A stretch of 64,000 bases of DNA from UBA4923 sp964606165 (GCA_964606165.1 CAZSFQ010000003.1:62001-126000), one strand, 5' to 3'. Positions 23,166 to 33,016 are shown, counted from the stretch's first letter. Translations and numbers: made by a program. The notes: generated by a model from the letters alone, not told the origin.

Positions 23166-25732
23166 GCCTTCTTCTTCCGGTAGAAGGTATCATCCATGGG
23201 AAGGCTGGTCCGCATCCTGCCATCCAGCCGGAAGTAGGCGTGGGCGACAGAGGGCGCGATGGGAATACAGGCAAGCTCGCCGATTCCGCGGGCGCCGTAG
23301 GCGACGTCTACGTAGCCTGGTCCCTTGACGATATGGGTTTCGATTTCCGGGATGCGATTGGCCCGGAAAAGACCGTAAGTACCCAGTTTGAACTTGGGGA
23401 TGCCGCCGGGGTTGACAAACTCTTCCGTCAAGGCATAGCCAAGGCCCATGACACAGCCGCCTTCAATTTGTCCTTCCACCGCGGTGACATTGACCGGCGT
23501 CCCGACATCGTAGGCACCCACCATCCTTTGAATCTCCCCTTTTTCGTCAGGGATGGCCACCTCGCAGCCGTAGCTGTAGCCGATGTGGCTTACCGGATGC
23601 TCCTTGGGCGATCCGAGCGGATCCGTGGGCGGACCGAATTCACCGAAGAACTCCATGCCCTCCATCCTGGAAAGGTCTCCGCCCACAGCGCCCAGGGCTG
23701 CTTTTAAGTCCTGAGCCGCCTGCCGTGCGGCCTCCCCGGTAAAGAGAGTCTGGCGCGAAGCCGTGCTGGTGCCGGCATCCGGCGTGCGGTCCGTATTGGG
23801 CAATTCAAAGACTGTATCGGTTACTTCACAGTCCAGGGTTTGACAAACAATCGAAGTCACCACCTGAGCGACACCCTGTCCTGAGCAGGCGGCAGACGTG
23901 CGGATGTGGATTTTCCCTTTCTCAACCGACAGGGTGCAGCGCCCGAAATCCGGAACACCGACGCCCAGGCCGCTGTTTTTGAAACTGCAGGCGATCCCCG
24001 CGTAAGGGCTGGATTCATAGGCTTCCCTGACCGCCTCAAGGCACTCGGCAAGGCCGCAGCTGGGATCGACAATCTGGCCGTTGGGGAGCACATCGCCCGG
24101 TCTGACTGCATTGAGATAGCGGAATTCCCAGGGGTCCATGCCGCACTTATCCGCCAGGAGGTTCAGGTTGCATTCCATGGCGTAGCAGCTTTGGGTGACT
24201 CCGAAACCCCGGAAGGCGCCCGAGACAACATTGTTGGTGTAAACGGCCTTGCCCGAGATGTCAATATTCTGAAAATTGTAGGGCCCCGCCGCGTGGGTAC
24301 AGGCCCGCTGGGTGACGGGTCCGCCAAGCGAGGCGTAGGCGCCTGTATCGGCGATGATCTCCGCGACGAGGGCCGTCACGCGGCCGTCCGCGTCACAGGA
24401 TGTTGTCATTTTCATGGTCATGGGATGCCGTTTGGTATGGACAATGGTGCTTTCATAGCGGGACAGCCTGACATTGACCCGGCGCCCCGTTTTCCAGGCC
24501 AGCAGGGCCGCGTGATGCTGGACACTCATGTCCTCACGGCCCCCGAAAGCGCCGCCGACCAGGGCTGACTGGACATGCACCCGCTCCGGCTCGATCTTCA
24601 GCATCTCGGACACTTCCCGCTGCTCATCGTAAATGGACTGGGAGGCTGTAATCAGGTGGACACCGCCATCTTCGGAAGGCCAGCCGATGGCGCACTCCGG
24701 CTCCAGAAAGGCATGTTCCTGCCATGAGACCTGGTAGGTTTCCGTCACCACATGCGCCGCCTCGGCGACAGCCTTGCGCGCGTCACCCCGGATCAGCCGT
24801 TCGCTTGACAGGATATTGCCCTTTTCATGGATCTTGGGGGCGCCTTCCTTCATGGCCTCAAAGGGATCAAGAAGAGGCTCAAGTTCCGTGTAGTCGACCT
24901 CAATCAGATCAAGCACTTCCTGGAGGCTCTCCCGCTTGCCTGTCGCCACCAGGGCGACCGAATCACCGATGTAGCGTGTAATCTCCCCCTCGGCTATCAT
25001 GACATCCCAGTCCCGCACAATGTGGCCGATTGTGTTGTTGGGCACATCAGCCGCGGTCAGAACCGCGACACAGTCTGGATGCTGGAGAGCCTTTGACACA
25101 TCGATCCTGTTGACGCGGGCGCGCGGATAAGGGGTTCGCAGAGCCCGGCCGTAGATCATGTCGTCGAAGCTGTAGTCATCCGGGAATTTGCCGGTACCCA
25201 GCACCTTTTCCATGACGTCGATGCGCTGGGACCGGTCCCCGACGCGGATCTCCTTATCTGCTTCGGGGATACTTTTATCCTCCCGAAAGAACCTGGCAGC
25301 CAACTCGATGGCGTCGATTATTTTTTTATAGCCGGTACAGCGGCAGAGATTGCCTGTGATGGCCTTTTTGATTTCCTGGCGGGTCGGATCCGGATTTTGA
25401 TCGAGAAGGACCTTGGCGGCCATGACCATTCCCGGTGTGCAAAAACCGCACTGAACCGCGCCGCACTCGGCAAATGTATGGACATAAACTTCCTTCTCAC
25501 GCGGGGTCAGACCCTCGACGGTCATGATACTGGATCCGTCAAACCTCGATACATTCATGATGCATGATTTGACAAGTTTGCCGTCCGCGATGACTGAGCA
25601 GGTGCCGCAGGTACCTTCACTGCAGCCATCCTTGACCGAGGTCAGGCCGAGATCGTCACGCAGAAAATCGATCAGCCGCTTATCCTCCGGAACACGATAA
25701 ATCTGCCGGTTGACTGTTAGAGCCCAGGCCAT
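23162..25732 (-). CDS. xdhD: Xanthine dehydrogenase-like molybdenum hydroxylase, fused [2Fe-2S] and Mo domains
   Basis: An 856-residue single-chain hydroxylase. Residues 1-160 carry two [2Fe-2S] clusters: plant-ferredoxin type Cys37, 42, 45, 57 and the second with Cys95, 98, 130, 132. The molybdopterin part follows: GGAFGGRED, AFRGFGVTQ (substrate-anchoring Arg), ACSGQGVAQV and the catalytic base Glu819 in GARGIGELACIP. No FAD domain or adjacent FAD subunit is present. The gene set around it matches the selenium-dependent purine hydroxylase (XdhD) locus, so it probably hydroxylates or, run in reverse, reduces purines such as xanthine and urate. Those enzymes carry a labile selenium ligand, not selenocysteine. 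The start at 25732 has AAGGAGG eight bases upstream. Slightly shorter than the E. coli protein. Confidence 0.88.
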   Translation of the reverse strand: MAWALTVNRQIYRVPEDKRLIDFLRDDLGLTSVKDGCSEGTCGTCSVIADGKLVKSCIMNVSRFDGSSIMTVEGLTPREKEVYVHTFAECGAVQCGFCTPGMVMAAKVLLDQNPDPTRQEIKKAITGNLCRCTGYKKIIDAIELAARFFREDKSIPEADKEIRVGDRSQRIDVMEKVLGTGKFPDDYSFDDMIYGRALRTPYPRARVNRIDVSKALQHPDCVAVLTAADVPNNTIGHIVRDWDVMIAEGEITRYIGDSVALVATGKRESLQEVLDLIEVDYTELEPLLDPFEAMKEGAPKIHEKGNILSSERLIRGDARKAVAEAAHVVTETYQVSWQEHAFLEPECAIGWPSEDGGVHLITASQSIYDEQREVSEMLKIEPERVHVQSALVGGAFGGREDMSVQHHAALLAWKTGRRVNVRLSRYESTIVHTKRHPMTMKMTTSCDADGRVTALVAEIIADTGAYASLGGPVTQRACTHAAGPYNFQNIDISGKAVYTNNVVSGAFRGFGVTQSCYAMECNLNLLADKCGMDPWEFRYLNAVRPGDVLPNGQIVDPSCGLAECLEAVREAYESSPYAGIACSFKNSGLGVGVPDFGRCTLSVEKGKIHIRTSAACSGQGVAQVVTSIVCQTLDCEVTDTVFELPNTDRTPDAGTSTASRQTLFTGEAARQAAQDLKAALGAVGGDLSRMEGMEFFGEFGPPTDPLGSPKEHPVSHIGYSYGCEVAIPDEKGEIQRMVGAYDVGTPVNVTAVEGQIEGGCVMGLGYALTEEFVNPGGIPKFKLGTYGLFRANRIPEIETHIVKGPGYVDVAYGARGIGELACIPIAPSVAHAYFRLDGRMRTSLPMDDTFYRKKKA

Positions 25733-25776
25733 GATTGCTTCCTCCTTAATTGATCTTGCTTCCACTCACCCTTGAA

Positions 25777-27180
25777 TCAGCGGATATCCCGGTCCGGCAG
25801 CTGCCTTCTCAGGTACTGGCCATCCGCTTCCTCAATCACAATCTTACCAGAAGCGACCTTGTGGCGGCCCCGCAAAAACACGTCACGCACCCTGCCTTTG
25901 AGCTCGAAGTTCTCGTAGGGGGTGTAGTCACAGTTTTCGTGGAGATCCTCCCCCTTGACCGTCCATCGCGGCTCGGGGTCGAAGACGACAATATCCGCGT
26001 CACTGCCCGCTTCCAGGATGCCCTTGCGGGGGTATAAACCGAAATATTTTGCCGCGTTGGTTGAGGCAACTTCGGAAAAACGATTGATGTCCATCCGGCC
26101 CTGGGCGACGCCATAGGTGTAGAGCAAGTGCATCCTCAGCTCAATCCCCGGCGCGCCGTTTGGGATTTTCGAAAAATCGTCCCGGCCCATTTCTTTCTGG
26201 CCCTTGAAATTGAAGGAGCAGTGATCGGTACCAACGAACTGGATTTCCCCGGACGCGAGTCCTTTCCAAAGGGCTTCCTGGTCCCGGCGCTCACGAAGCG
26301 GCGGGCTCATGATATACTTGGCCGCCTCAAAATCCTCACTGGTGGGTGTCCCGTAGCGGGAGGCGTCAAGGAGCAGGTACTGCGGACACGTTTCAACAAG
26401 GATATGGATGCCGCGTTCCCTGGACCGGTTGATGGCTGTCAGGCCCCTTGCTGTCGACAGGTGAACGATGTGGTGAGTGGCGTGAAGGAGGTGGTTGACC
26501 GCCTCCAGGCGCACGATGGCCTCTTCCTCCAGTTCGGCCGGCCGGCTGATCTGATGATAATAGGGTGATAAATGCCCCTTTTCGCGCTCACGGCGGACCA
26601 GGACATCGATGAGCAGGCCGTTTTCACAGTGAAAGCCAATGGTGGCCCCCAGACGCTGCGTTTCTTCCAGGGCATGGTAGATCTCATCCTCCTGGACCAT
26701 CATGTTATCTTTGTAGGCCATGTACATTTTGAAGGAGCTGACGCCGCCGGCAACGATTGATTCCATCTCCTTTTTCAGCTGGCTGTTCCACTCCGTCAGC
26801 GCCATATGGAAACCGTAGTCGATGGCGCATTTGCCATCCGCTTTTTCGTGCCAGCGCTTCAGACCCTGGGCCATGGTTTCGCCGTGGAACTGGGTCGCGA
26901 AATCGATGACCGTTGTCGTGCCTCCGGCCAGGGCCGCCCGCGTACCGCTCGCGAAATCGTCGGCCGTCACCGTACCCATCGACTCCAGCTGGAGGTGGGT
27001 GTGGGTCTCGATCCCGCCCGGCAGGAAATAGAAACCGCGGCAGTCGAGCACCTCCTCGTTCTCACGGGGCGTCAGCTTGCCTGTTTCTTCAATGATTTCA
27101 CCTTTGATTCGGATACTTCCCCGGACTGTTTCCCGGGGCAGGACGATGAAGCCGTCCTTGAGCAATAGGGATTGTTCCAT
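25777..27180 (-). CDS. hyuA: Dihydropyrimidinase/hydantoinase-type amidohydrolase
   Basis: A 467-residue cyclic amidohydrolase. The binuclear metal site is visible: GIETHTHLQLE (His60, His62), the carboxylated lysine in VSSFKMYMAYKDN (Lys151), GFHCENG, HIVHLSTARG and FVGTDHCSF. Family members open hydantoin, dihydropyrimidine or allantoin rings. In this locus it most likely opens a ring derived from urate or xanthine breakdown, yielding a ureido or carbamoyl compound for the later enzymes. AGAGG lies five bases before ATG. A GC-rich hairpin separates it from ssnA upstream. Confidence 0.92.
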   Translation of the reverse strand: MEQSLLLKDGFIVLPRETVRGSIRIKGEIIEETGKLTPRENEEVLDCRGFYFLPGGIETHTHLQLESMGTVTADDFASGTRAALAGGTTTVIDFATQFHGETMAQGLKRWHEKADGKCAIDYGFHMALTEWNSQLKKEMESIVAGGVSSFKMYMAYKDNMMVQEDEIYHALEETQRLGATIGFHCENGLLIDVLVRREREKGHLSPYYHQISRPAELEEEAIVRLEAVNHLLHATHHIVHLSTARGLTAINRSRERGIHILVETCPQYLLLDASRYGTPTSEDFEAAKYIMSPPLRERRDQEALWKGLASGEIQFVGTDHCSFNFKGQKEMGRDDFSKIPNGAPGIELRMHLLYTYGVAQGRMDINRFSEVASTNAAKYFGLYPRKGILEAGSDADIVVFDPEPRWTVKGEDLHENCDYTPYENFELKGRVRDVFLRGRHKVASGKIVIEEADGQYLRRQLPDRDIR

Positions 27181-27201
27181 CTTAACCTCTTTGATTGATC
27201 A

Positions 27202-27223
27202 GCGCCCCGGCTCGCCGGGGCGC
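27202..27223 (-). other. GC-rich intercistronic hairpin between ssnA and hyuA
   Basis: A perfect 9-bp stem GCGCCCCGG/CCGGGGCGC with a 4-base loop sits between the ssnA stop (27233) and the hyuA ribosome binding site. There is no T-run after it, so it may stabilise or punctuate the message rather than end it. Confidence 0.6.
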
Positions 27224-27232
27224 TCCAGAGTC

Positions 27233-28555
27233 TTACAGATTCGGCCAGATGGCCGCGGCGCGTTTGGCTGTGCGGGCGAATATCTTCTTTTCATCAACCG
27301 TCAGTATCTCGCGGTTGCGCATAACAAGCTTGCCGTTGATTACCACGTCATTGGTCATACGGCCGTAGCCGCCAAAAAGCAGATGGCCCTTCCAGTTGTC
27401 GCCGCCAAAAGGCGTGAAGGGGAAATAATCAAGCGTGATAACATCGGCATAGGCCCCCGCTTTCAAGACGCCCAGAGGCCGCTTGAAGTGAAGGGCCGCG
27501 ATGGCCGGATTGCCCTCATACTGCAATTGCAGCGCCTGGCTGAAACCGACCGTGGGGTCGGACAGGCGGTGGGACTGCAGAATTTTCGATACCTTGATTG
27601 ATTCAAACATGTCGTGGGTGTAGGCGTCTGTCCCCAGTCCCAGCCGGATGCCGCGGCGCAGCATGCCAAGGACAGGGGTTGCCCCCACGGCGTTGCCCAT
27701 GTTGGACATGGGGTTGTGGACGACCGTGGTATCGGTTTCCGCCAGAATATCGAGTTCACGACCGTTGACATTGACGGCATGGACGGCGATGGATCTGGGA
27801 CCCAGCAGGCCCCAGCCGAGCAGGCGCTCGGTCACCCTCATGTCGTACTTCTTCAGGCTGTCGTACTGATCCTCCCTGCCTTCGCCGACATGGATATGGT
27901 AGCCTGCCTCAATGCCATCCATGGCCTTTTTGACCTTTTCCATGGTTTTGTCGGAGATGGTGAAAGAGGCGTGCATGCCGAACATGCCTTTCACCATATC
28001 CTGTTCATCGGTGTTCATGGCCTTGATGAAGTTGACGTTTTCCTTGATTTCCTGATCCGCGGTTTTCACACCGTCCCGGTCGGACAGCTCCATGGAAAAA
28101 GAGCCGCGGATGCCGGTCTTCTTTGCCGCCTCAGCCAGGGTAAACAGCGACCCCTCCACAGCATGGGGACTGGCGTGGTGGTCAAACAGGGTGGTCACAC
28201 CGTTGCGGATGCTGTCGATGTAGGTCGTATAGGCTGACAGCTCGTTGTCTTCCATGGTCAGGCTTCGGTCGAGTGCCCACCAGAGGTTTTTCAGTATCTC
28301 GGGGAAATTCCGCGTCGGCTTTGATACCCCCATGCCCCGGGCGTAGGAGCTGTAGATATGGGTGTGCGCGTTGATCATGCCTGGCATGATGACGCGGCCC
28401 TGCGCGTCCAGCACCTCATCATCCGGGTATTGTTTTTTCAAGTCATCAAAGTCGCCCACCGCGTCAATCAGCTGATCGACTATGCGCAGGCCGCCATTTT
28501 CAAAGTAGGGGTGATCGGGATCGTTGGTCACCAGTCTTCCCTTGCCGATAATCAT
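27233..28555 (-). CDS. ssnA: SsnA-type aminohydrolase
   Basis: A 440-residue amidohydrolase-superfamily protein of the SsnA type. Metal ligands appear in MINAHTHIYSSYARGM (His64, His66), HIHVGEG, IAVHAVNV and LGLGTDAYTHDMF; other marks are SIRNGVTTLFDHHAS and a C-terminal MTNDVVINGKLVMRNREIL. Relatives include guanine and chlorohydrolase-type deaminases. Genetic work in gut bacteria links SsnA to anaerobic purine use together with YgfK, HyuA and XdhD; its exact substrate is unsettled. It is between ygfK (26 bases upstream) and hyuA. Confidence 0.93.
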   Translation of the reverse strand: MIIGKGRLVTNDPDHPYFENGGLRIVDQLIDAVGDFDDLKKQYPDDEVLDAQGRVIMPGMINAHTHIYSSYARGMGVSKPTRNFPEILKNLWWALDRSLTMEDNELSAYTTYIDSIRNGVTTLFDHHASPHAVEGSLFTLAEAAKKTGIRGSFSMELSDRDGVKTADQEIKENVNFIKAMNTDEQDMVKGMFGMHASFTISDKTMEKVKKAMDGIEAGYHIHVGEGREDQYDSLKKYDMRVTERLLGWGLLGPRSIAVHAVNVNGRELDILAETDTTVVHNPMSNMGNAVGATPVLGMLRRGIRLGLGTDAYTHDMFESIKVSKILQSHRLSDPTVGFSQALQLQYEGNPAIAALHFKRPLGVLKAGAYADVITLDYFPFTPFGGDNWKGHLLFGGYGRMTNDVVINGKLVMRNREILTVDEKKIFARTAKRAAAIWPNL

Positions 28556-28581
28556 CTTCTACCTCCTGTCAAATAGGCTGT

Positions 28582-31500
28582 TTAATGCTCATTGCAGTCA
28601 TGTTCATTGTTCAGCAGCCAAGTGAAATCTTTTGTGACAGCCGTTATCACAGCCGCCATCTGCGCTCCTGCCTTCGCGGCCAGCTCGCTTTGCGGCACAT
28701 CGAAAACACGGCCCCGGTCGTCGCGGATCCGGTATCTTCCTTCTGCCAGCCGCAGGAAGCCTGTGTTATCTGAATCGGAAAAATCTTCCCCGCTCCAGAA
28801 GACAGTCAGCTTATCTTTGTACGGTTTGCCCGCGTGGGGACAGAAAGTGGCGCAGTTGCCGCATTCGTTGCACATGCCGTCGATGTGGACAATCTGTTCG
28901 GAATTGGCAAAACCCGGGATGGCCAGGGCCACATTGGCCCGGTTGGGGCAGACCTCCGTGCAGATACGACAGACCTGGTCGCAGATCAGGCAGCGCTGGC
29001 CTTCTTCCGGGGGCTGTTTTTCTTCCCTGAGTTCTCCCCTGCGTTCCAGGATGACCGCCTCATCGACAGGAACCCGCGCATGGACGAAATCGTGGTCCAG
29101 GCCCTCTCTGGACAGGATATCCAGGGCCGCCTTTTTTGCGTCGCCCATGGCCGCGACAACCGTTGACGGTCCCTTTCGGCAATCACCGATGACATAAAGG
29201 CCGTCAATTGAACTCTCCATGGCAGCTGACAGGCGCGGATCACCGTAGCGGTCCGTCTTCATGCCGATTTTCGTGAAGAGCTTCTTGTCAACGCGGGCAC
29301 CGGTCGCGCCGATCACCGTGTCGAATTCAAGTGTTTCGAACCCGCCCGTTCCCAGTGAGGCACGGCGGCCTGATTCATCGAAATCGCCCAGTCTTTGTCT
29401 TTCGCAAACCAGCTTGCTGCCTTCATAACGGACGGGAGCCAGAAGCTCAAGCCATCCGATGCCCTCTTCCATGGCCGCATCGAATTCATCCTGGCTGGCG
29501 GGCGCGTACATCTCAGTCCGGCGGTAGACAATGGTCACCTCCGGATCGCCCGGCATCCGTTTCGCAAGCCTTGCAGCGTCCATGGCTACATCACCGGCGC
29601 CGATAACGGCCACCCGCTTGCCCAGGTCACGGGGACCTTCTTCCTTGACGCCGATCAGGAAGTCGAGCGCGTCGAGAACGCGGCCGCTTTCCTCTTCTAC
29701 CGGCGGCCGCCCCTGCTCCCACGCCCCGGTCGCAAGAATCAGGTAGTCATAGGACTTTTTCAGTTCATCCGGATCAAATTGCGGGTTGGCATTGAAATGG
29801 AAATTAACCCCGGCAGCTTCGACCAGCCTGTAATCACGGTCAATCTGCTCTTCCGAGATACGGAAGGAAGGGATGGCATAGCGGACGATACCATGGGAAG
29901 CGGCACGCTTCTCAAAGACATCGACCTCAACACCGTTTCTTCTGAGATAATAGGCCGCGGCCAGGCCTGCGGGGCCGGCGCCGATTACACAGGCTTTCTT
30001 ATCGGTCTTCAGGGGGCTGACCGACATCTTGCTGATGTAGGCATCCTGAGCCTGGTCGGCTGCCATCAGCTTGATATCCCTCATGTGCAAGGAGCTGTCA
30101 TAGTCCAGGCGGGTGCACTTCTCCCGGCAGGGCTGGGCGCAAAGGACGCCTGTAATGGTGGGGCAGGGATTGTCGATGGCAATCACCCGCATGGCCTCAT
30201 GGCAGTCACCCCTGGCGACCAGGGTATTGTATTCGGGTATCTGCTGTTCGATGGGGCAGCCGCCGTCCTTGCAGGGCGCCTTGTAACAGTCATAAAGAGG
30301 CAGTTCGGATCCGGTTTCCCTGGAAGCCACTTTCTCCCGCCAGCGTTTTTGCATGCGCGGGTCAGCCATGGTATCTTCTGCCAGTTTCTCCAGTTTGGCG
30401 ACATCGATCCTGCCGCCCTTTCCGAGCAAGGATTCTGTTTCACGCGCCATCTGAGTCAGGCGCATATAGCCGCCTGGTTTCAAAAGTGTCGTCGCGACCG
30501 TCACCGGGCCGATTCCGGTTTCCAGCAGATCCTTCAAGTTGAAGGCGTCGGCGCCGCCCGCAAAGGATACAGGCAGCTTGCCGTCAAAGGCGCGCGACAG
30601 ATTCAGGGCAAGGTTGATGGTCAGGGGCATCAGGGCCCGGCCCGACATGTACATCTCCTCCGACGGCACCTCGCCGCGCTTAACATCTACCGGACAGGTA
30701 TTGGAAAGCTTGACGCCAAAGGCCAGTTTCTCTTTTCCGGCAACCGCCAGCATGCGGGTAAATATTCCGACCGCGTCTTCGTACTGCAGGTCGGCCAGAA
30801 AGTGTTTGTCGGGGAAGGCGATGTAATCGTAGCCCAGATCGTCCAGTGTCCGGCGGACAAAATCATAGCCCAGCATGGTGGGGTTGCACTTGACGAAGGT
30901 ATGAAGCTTTTTTTCGGTCAGAAGATAATGGGCAATCCGCTCGATCTCGTCCGGCGGGCACCCGTGGAGTGTCGACAGGGTTGCCTGATGGCAGATTTGC
31001 GGGGAGATGGCATCGATGACTGCTTGGTCAACCTTGTCGAAAAGATCTTGATGGCTTTTCAGGAATTGGATGGATTCGGTAAAAAGAGCAAGGCGCGACG
31101 CGTCCTTGAGGCCCTCGATGAAAGCGTCCATCTTGGGCAGTTTGATCCCGTCGAGATCATAGCCAAGGCTCATGTTGAAGGCAAAGTCATTGCCGTCGGA
31201 CAGGTCGAATTCCACAGCCAGGACCTTGATGGCAATCCAGGCCTTGATGTACTCGTCGAAGGCTTCCTGGACGGTCAGCTCCGTCGACCACTCGCAGTTA
31301 TAGCACTCGTCCTCGGCGTTGATGCAGGGCTTGGCCACCGCCTGGCGGATTTCCTCACCATCCATCTTCTGGACCGTCTTCAGTTCAACAAAACGCGCGC
31401 CAGCCAGATAGGAGACAATGATGTTCTGAGCCAGCTGGGAATGGGGGCCCGCTGCCGGCCCGACAACCGAGGCAATCCTGTCACCAAAGGGAGTGACGAA

Positions 31501-31629
31501 GCGGCTCCCCGACTGGTTCACGTAAAATTTGCTCTTGTCGAGTCCAAAAACACTTCCCTGTGCTTTGTACTCATCAAGGCTCCACTCGATTAGATTCGCA
31601 AAGCTGATGGGTCTCATGATGTCGCTCAT
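28582..31629 (-). CDS. ygfK: YgfK, Fe-S flavoprotein oxidoreductase subunit
   Basis: A 1015-residue protein. The N-terminal ~430 residues have the dihydroorotate/dihydropyrimidine-dehydrogenase-like barrel character (TVQKMDGEEI, CYNCEWSTELT, THCNPT-like KCNPTMLGYDF). Then comes a glutamate-synthase small-subunit-like module: a Cys cluster from CPIEQQIPEYNT to CAQPCREKCTR (about 453-510), FAD loop VIGAGPAGLAAAYYLRRNG (~550) and NAD(P)H loop VAVIGAGDVAMDAARLAK (~675). The C-terminus holds two [4Fe-4S] ferredoxin-like motifs (CLICDQVCRICTEVC near 883; CNECGNCATFC near 925). It was named putative selenate reductase subunit, but in this locus it probably exchanges electrons with XdhD, which lacks its own FAD subunit. 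First gene of its unit. Confidence 0.93.
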   Translation of the reverse strand: MSDIMRPISFANLIEWSLDEYKAQGSVFGLDKSKFYVNQSGSRFVTPFGDRIASVVGPAAGPHSQLAQNIIVSYLAGARFVELKTVQKMDGEEIRQAVAKPCINAEDECYNCEWSTELTVQEAFDEYIKAWIAIKVLAVEFDLSDGNDFAFNMSLGYDLDGIKLPKMDAFIEGLKDASRLALFTESIQFLKSHQDLFDKVDQAVIDAISPQICHQATLSTLHGCPPDEIERIAHYLLTEKKLHTFVKCNPTMLGYDFVRRTLDDLGYDYIAFPDKHFLADLQYEDAVGIFTRMLAVAGKEKLAFGVKLSNTCPVDVKRGEVPSEEMYMSGRALMPLTINLALNLSRAFDGKLPVSFAGGADAFNLKDLLETGIGPVTVATTLLKPGGYMRLTQMARETESLLGKGGRIDVAKLEKLAEDTMADPRMQKRWREKVASRETGSELPLYDCYKAPCKDGGCPIEQQIPEYNTLVARGDCHEAMRVIAIDNPCPTITGVLCAQPCREKCTRLDYDSSLHMRDIKLMAADQAQDAYISKMSVSPLKTDKKACVIGAGPAGLAAAYYLRRNGVEVDVFEKRAASHGIVRYAIPSFRISEEQIDRDYRLVEAAGVNFHFNANPQFDPDELKKSYDYLILATGAWEQGRPPVEEESGRVLDALDFLIGVKEEGPRDLGKRVAVIGAGDVAMDAARLAKRMPGDPEVTIVYRRTEMYAPASQDEFDAAMEEGIGWLELLAPVRYEGSKLVCERQRLGDFDESGRRASLGTGGFETLEFDTVIGATGARVDKKLFTKIGMKTDRYGDPRLSAAMESSIDGLYVIGDCRKGPSTVVAAMGDAKKAALDILSREGLDHDFVHARVPVDEAVILERRGELREEKQPPEEGQRCLICDQVCRICTEVCPNRANVALAIPGFANSEQIVHIDGMCNECGNCATFCPHAGKPYKDKLTVFWSGEDFSDSDNTGFLRLAEGRYRIRDDRGRVFDVPQSELAAKAGAQMAAVITAVTKDFTWLLNNEHDCNEH

Positions 31630-31729
31630 ATATGGTCACCTCTCCTCATTTTCTGGTTTTACCCGGACAATAACCTGTCGCGCGGACAAGGCGGCTGATC
31701 TTTAGTTTATCAGTTTTGCCGCTTTTTTT

Positions 31730-31768
31730 AGAAGAAATGACCGGGACTCCCTTTGGGGAATCCCGGTC
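31730..31768 (-). terminator. Terminator between ygeY and ygfK
   Basis: On the minus strand GACCGGGA pairs with TCCCGGTC, with TTCCCC/GGGA pairing inside, and ATTTCTTCT follows. It lies 25 bases past the ygeY stop and splits the purine locus into two transcription units, or makes the second partly read-through. Confidence 0.7.
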
Positions 31769-31792
31769 AACGGTATCATCGGATTGGTTCGC

Positions 31793-33016
31793 TTACGCTT
31801 CCTTGGTAATGTCCACGTAGAGCGAAGGCATGACACTGTAAATCGCCGCGCAGCGGACGACGTCCTCTTTCCAGGTCACCTCGTTGGGCGCGTGAGCCTG
31901 AGCTTCCTTGCCAGGGCCGAGGCCGATGCAGGGGATGTCGTGGCGGCCCATGATGGCGACACCATTGGTTGAGAAGGTCCACTTATCGACCTTGGGCGCC
32001 TGGTAGAGATTGGTGTAGGCGTCCACCAGGGCCCGCGTCTGCGGCGCGTCCTCGGGAATAACCCAGGTGGGAAAATAGCAATCCTGCTCATAGACGAAGC
32101 CGGTCCAGGACGGGCGGTCGTACTTGTACATGGTAACAACACCGCCATGCTTTTTGACGGATGGCAGGGCTTCGATTTCCGCTATTGCCGATTCCCAGGT
32201 CTCGCCCCAGGTCAGGCGGCGGTCCAGGGAAATGGCACAGCTGTCCGCGACCGCGCAGCGCGATGGCGAGGTGTAGAAAATCTGGGAAGTCGTGACTGTG
32301 CCCTTGCCCAGGAAGGGGTCGTCCTTGAGGTGGTTGTTGAGCTCTTCCACTTCCTTCAGGATGTCGGCCATTTTGTAGATGGCGTTCTCACCGCGCTCGG
32401 GGGCCGAGCCGTGGCAGGAAATGCCCTTGACCTCAACACGGATCTCCATGCGGCCACGGTGTCCGCGGTAAACATGCATGTCGGTCGGTTCGGTCGAGAC
32501 CACGAATTCGGGTCTGATGTTTTCGTTCTCAATGAGGTGGAGCCAGCACATGCCGTCGCAGTCTTCCTCCTGTACGGTGCCCGTGACCAAAAGCGTGACG
32601 TCGTCATCAATCATGCCCAGGTCCTTGGCAATTTTCGCGCCATAGACGGCCGATACAACGCCGCCCAGCTGGTCGGAAGCGCCGCGTCCGCCCACTTGGG
32701 TTTCAGTCTCAAATCCTTCGTAGGGGTCAAATTCCCAGTTGGTGATTTCGCCAATACCCACGGTATCGATATGGCCGTCAAAGGCGATGACGCGGTCGCC
32801 TGTGCCCATCCAGCCCAGCACGTTGCCGAGCTGATCGAATTCGGCCTTGTCGTAACCGAGTTTTTCCATCTCTTCCTTGATGCGGCGGGCCACACCTTCC
32901 TCTTCACAGCTTTCGCCGGGAATCTTGACCAGGTCGCGAAGGAACTTTACCATATCTTCTTTATAAGCCTCAGCGGCTTGGCGTACGCGGTCGTAATCAA
33001 TTGCGGTTTTTGTCAT
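31793..33016 (-). CDS. ygeY: YgeY-type M20 metallopeptidase-like hydrolase
   Basis: A 407-residue M20/ArgE/DapE-family protein. Zinc-binding segments are seen: IAFDGHIDTVGIG (His82, Asp84), GRGASDQLGGVVSAVYGA, VTGTVQEEDCDG (Glu pair) and VVSTEPTDMHV; the lid domain follows with GISCHGSAPERGENAI. Family enzymes cleave amide bonds of N-acyl or N-carbamoyl amino acids. Placed between ygeW and ygfK it probably deacylates or decarbamoylates an intermediate of urate breakdown. ATG at 33016 is chosen because AAGGAGTG lies nine bases upstream; the frame is open 18 codons further. Confidence 0.92.
   Translation of the reverse strand: MTKTAIDYDRVRQAAEAYKEDMVKFLRDLVKIPGESCEEEGVARRIKEEMEKLGYDKAEFDQLGNVLGWMGTGDRVIAFDGHIDTVGIGEITNWEFDPYEGFETETQVGGRGASDQLGGVVSAVYGAKIAKDLGMIDDDVTLLVTGTVQEEDCDGMCWLHLIENENIRPEFVVSTEPTDMHVYRGHRGRMEIRVEVKGISCHGSAPERGENAIYKMADILKEVEELNNHLKDDPFLGKGTVTTSQIFYTSPSRCAVADSCAISLDRRLTWGETWESAIAEIEALPSVKKHGGVVTMYKYDRPSWTGFVYEQDCYFPTWVIPEDAPQTRALVDAYTNLYQAPKVDKWTFSTNGVAIMGRHDIPCIGLGPGKEAQAHAPNEVTWKEDVVRCAAIYSVMPSLYVDITKEA

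Noticed and set aside
29395..31593. Long open frame (~730 codons) on the plus strand opposite ygfK
   Set aside because: It is a shadow of ygfK caused by GC-rich codon bias; no domain is seen and ygfK is unambiguous.
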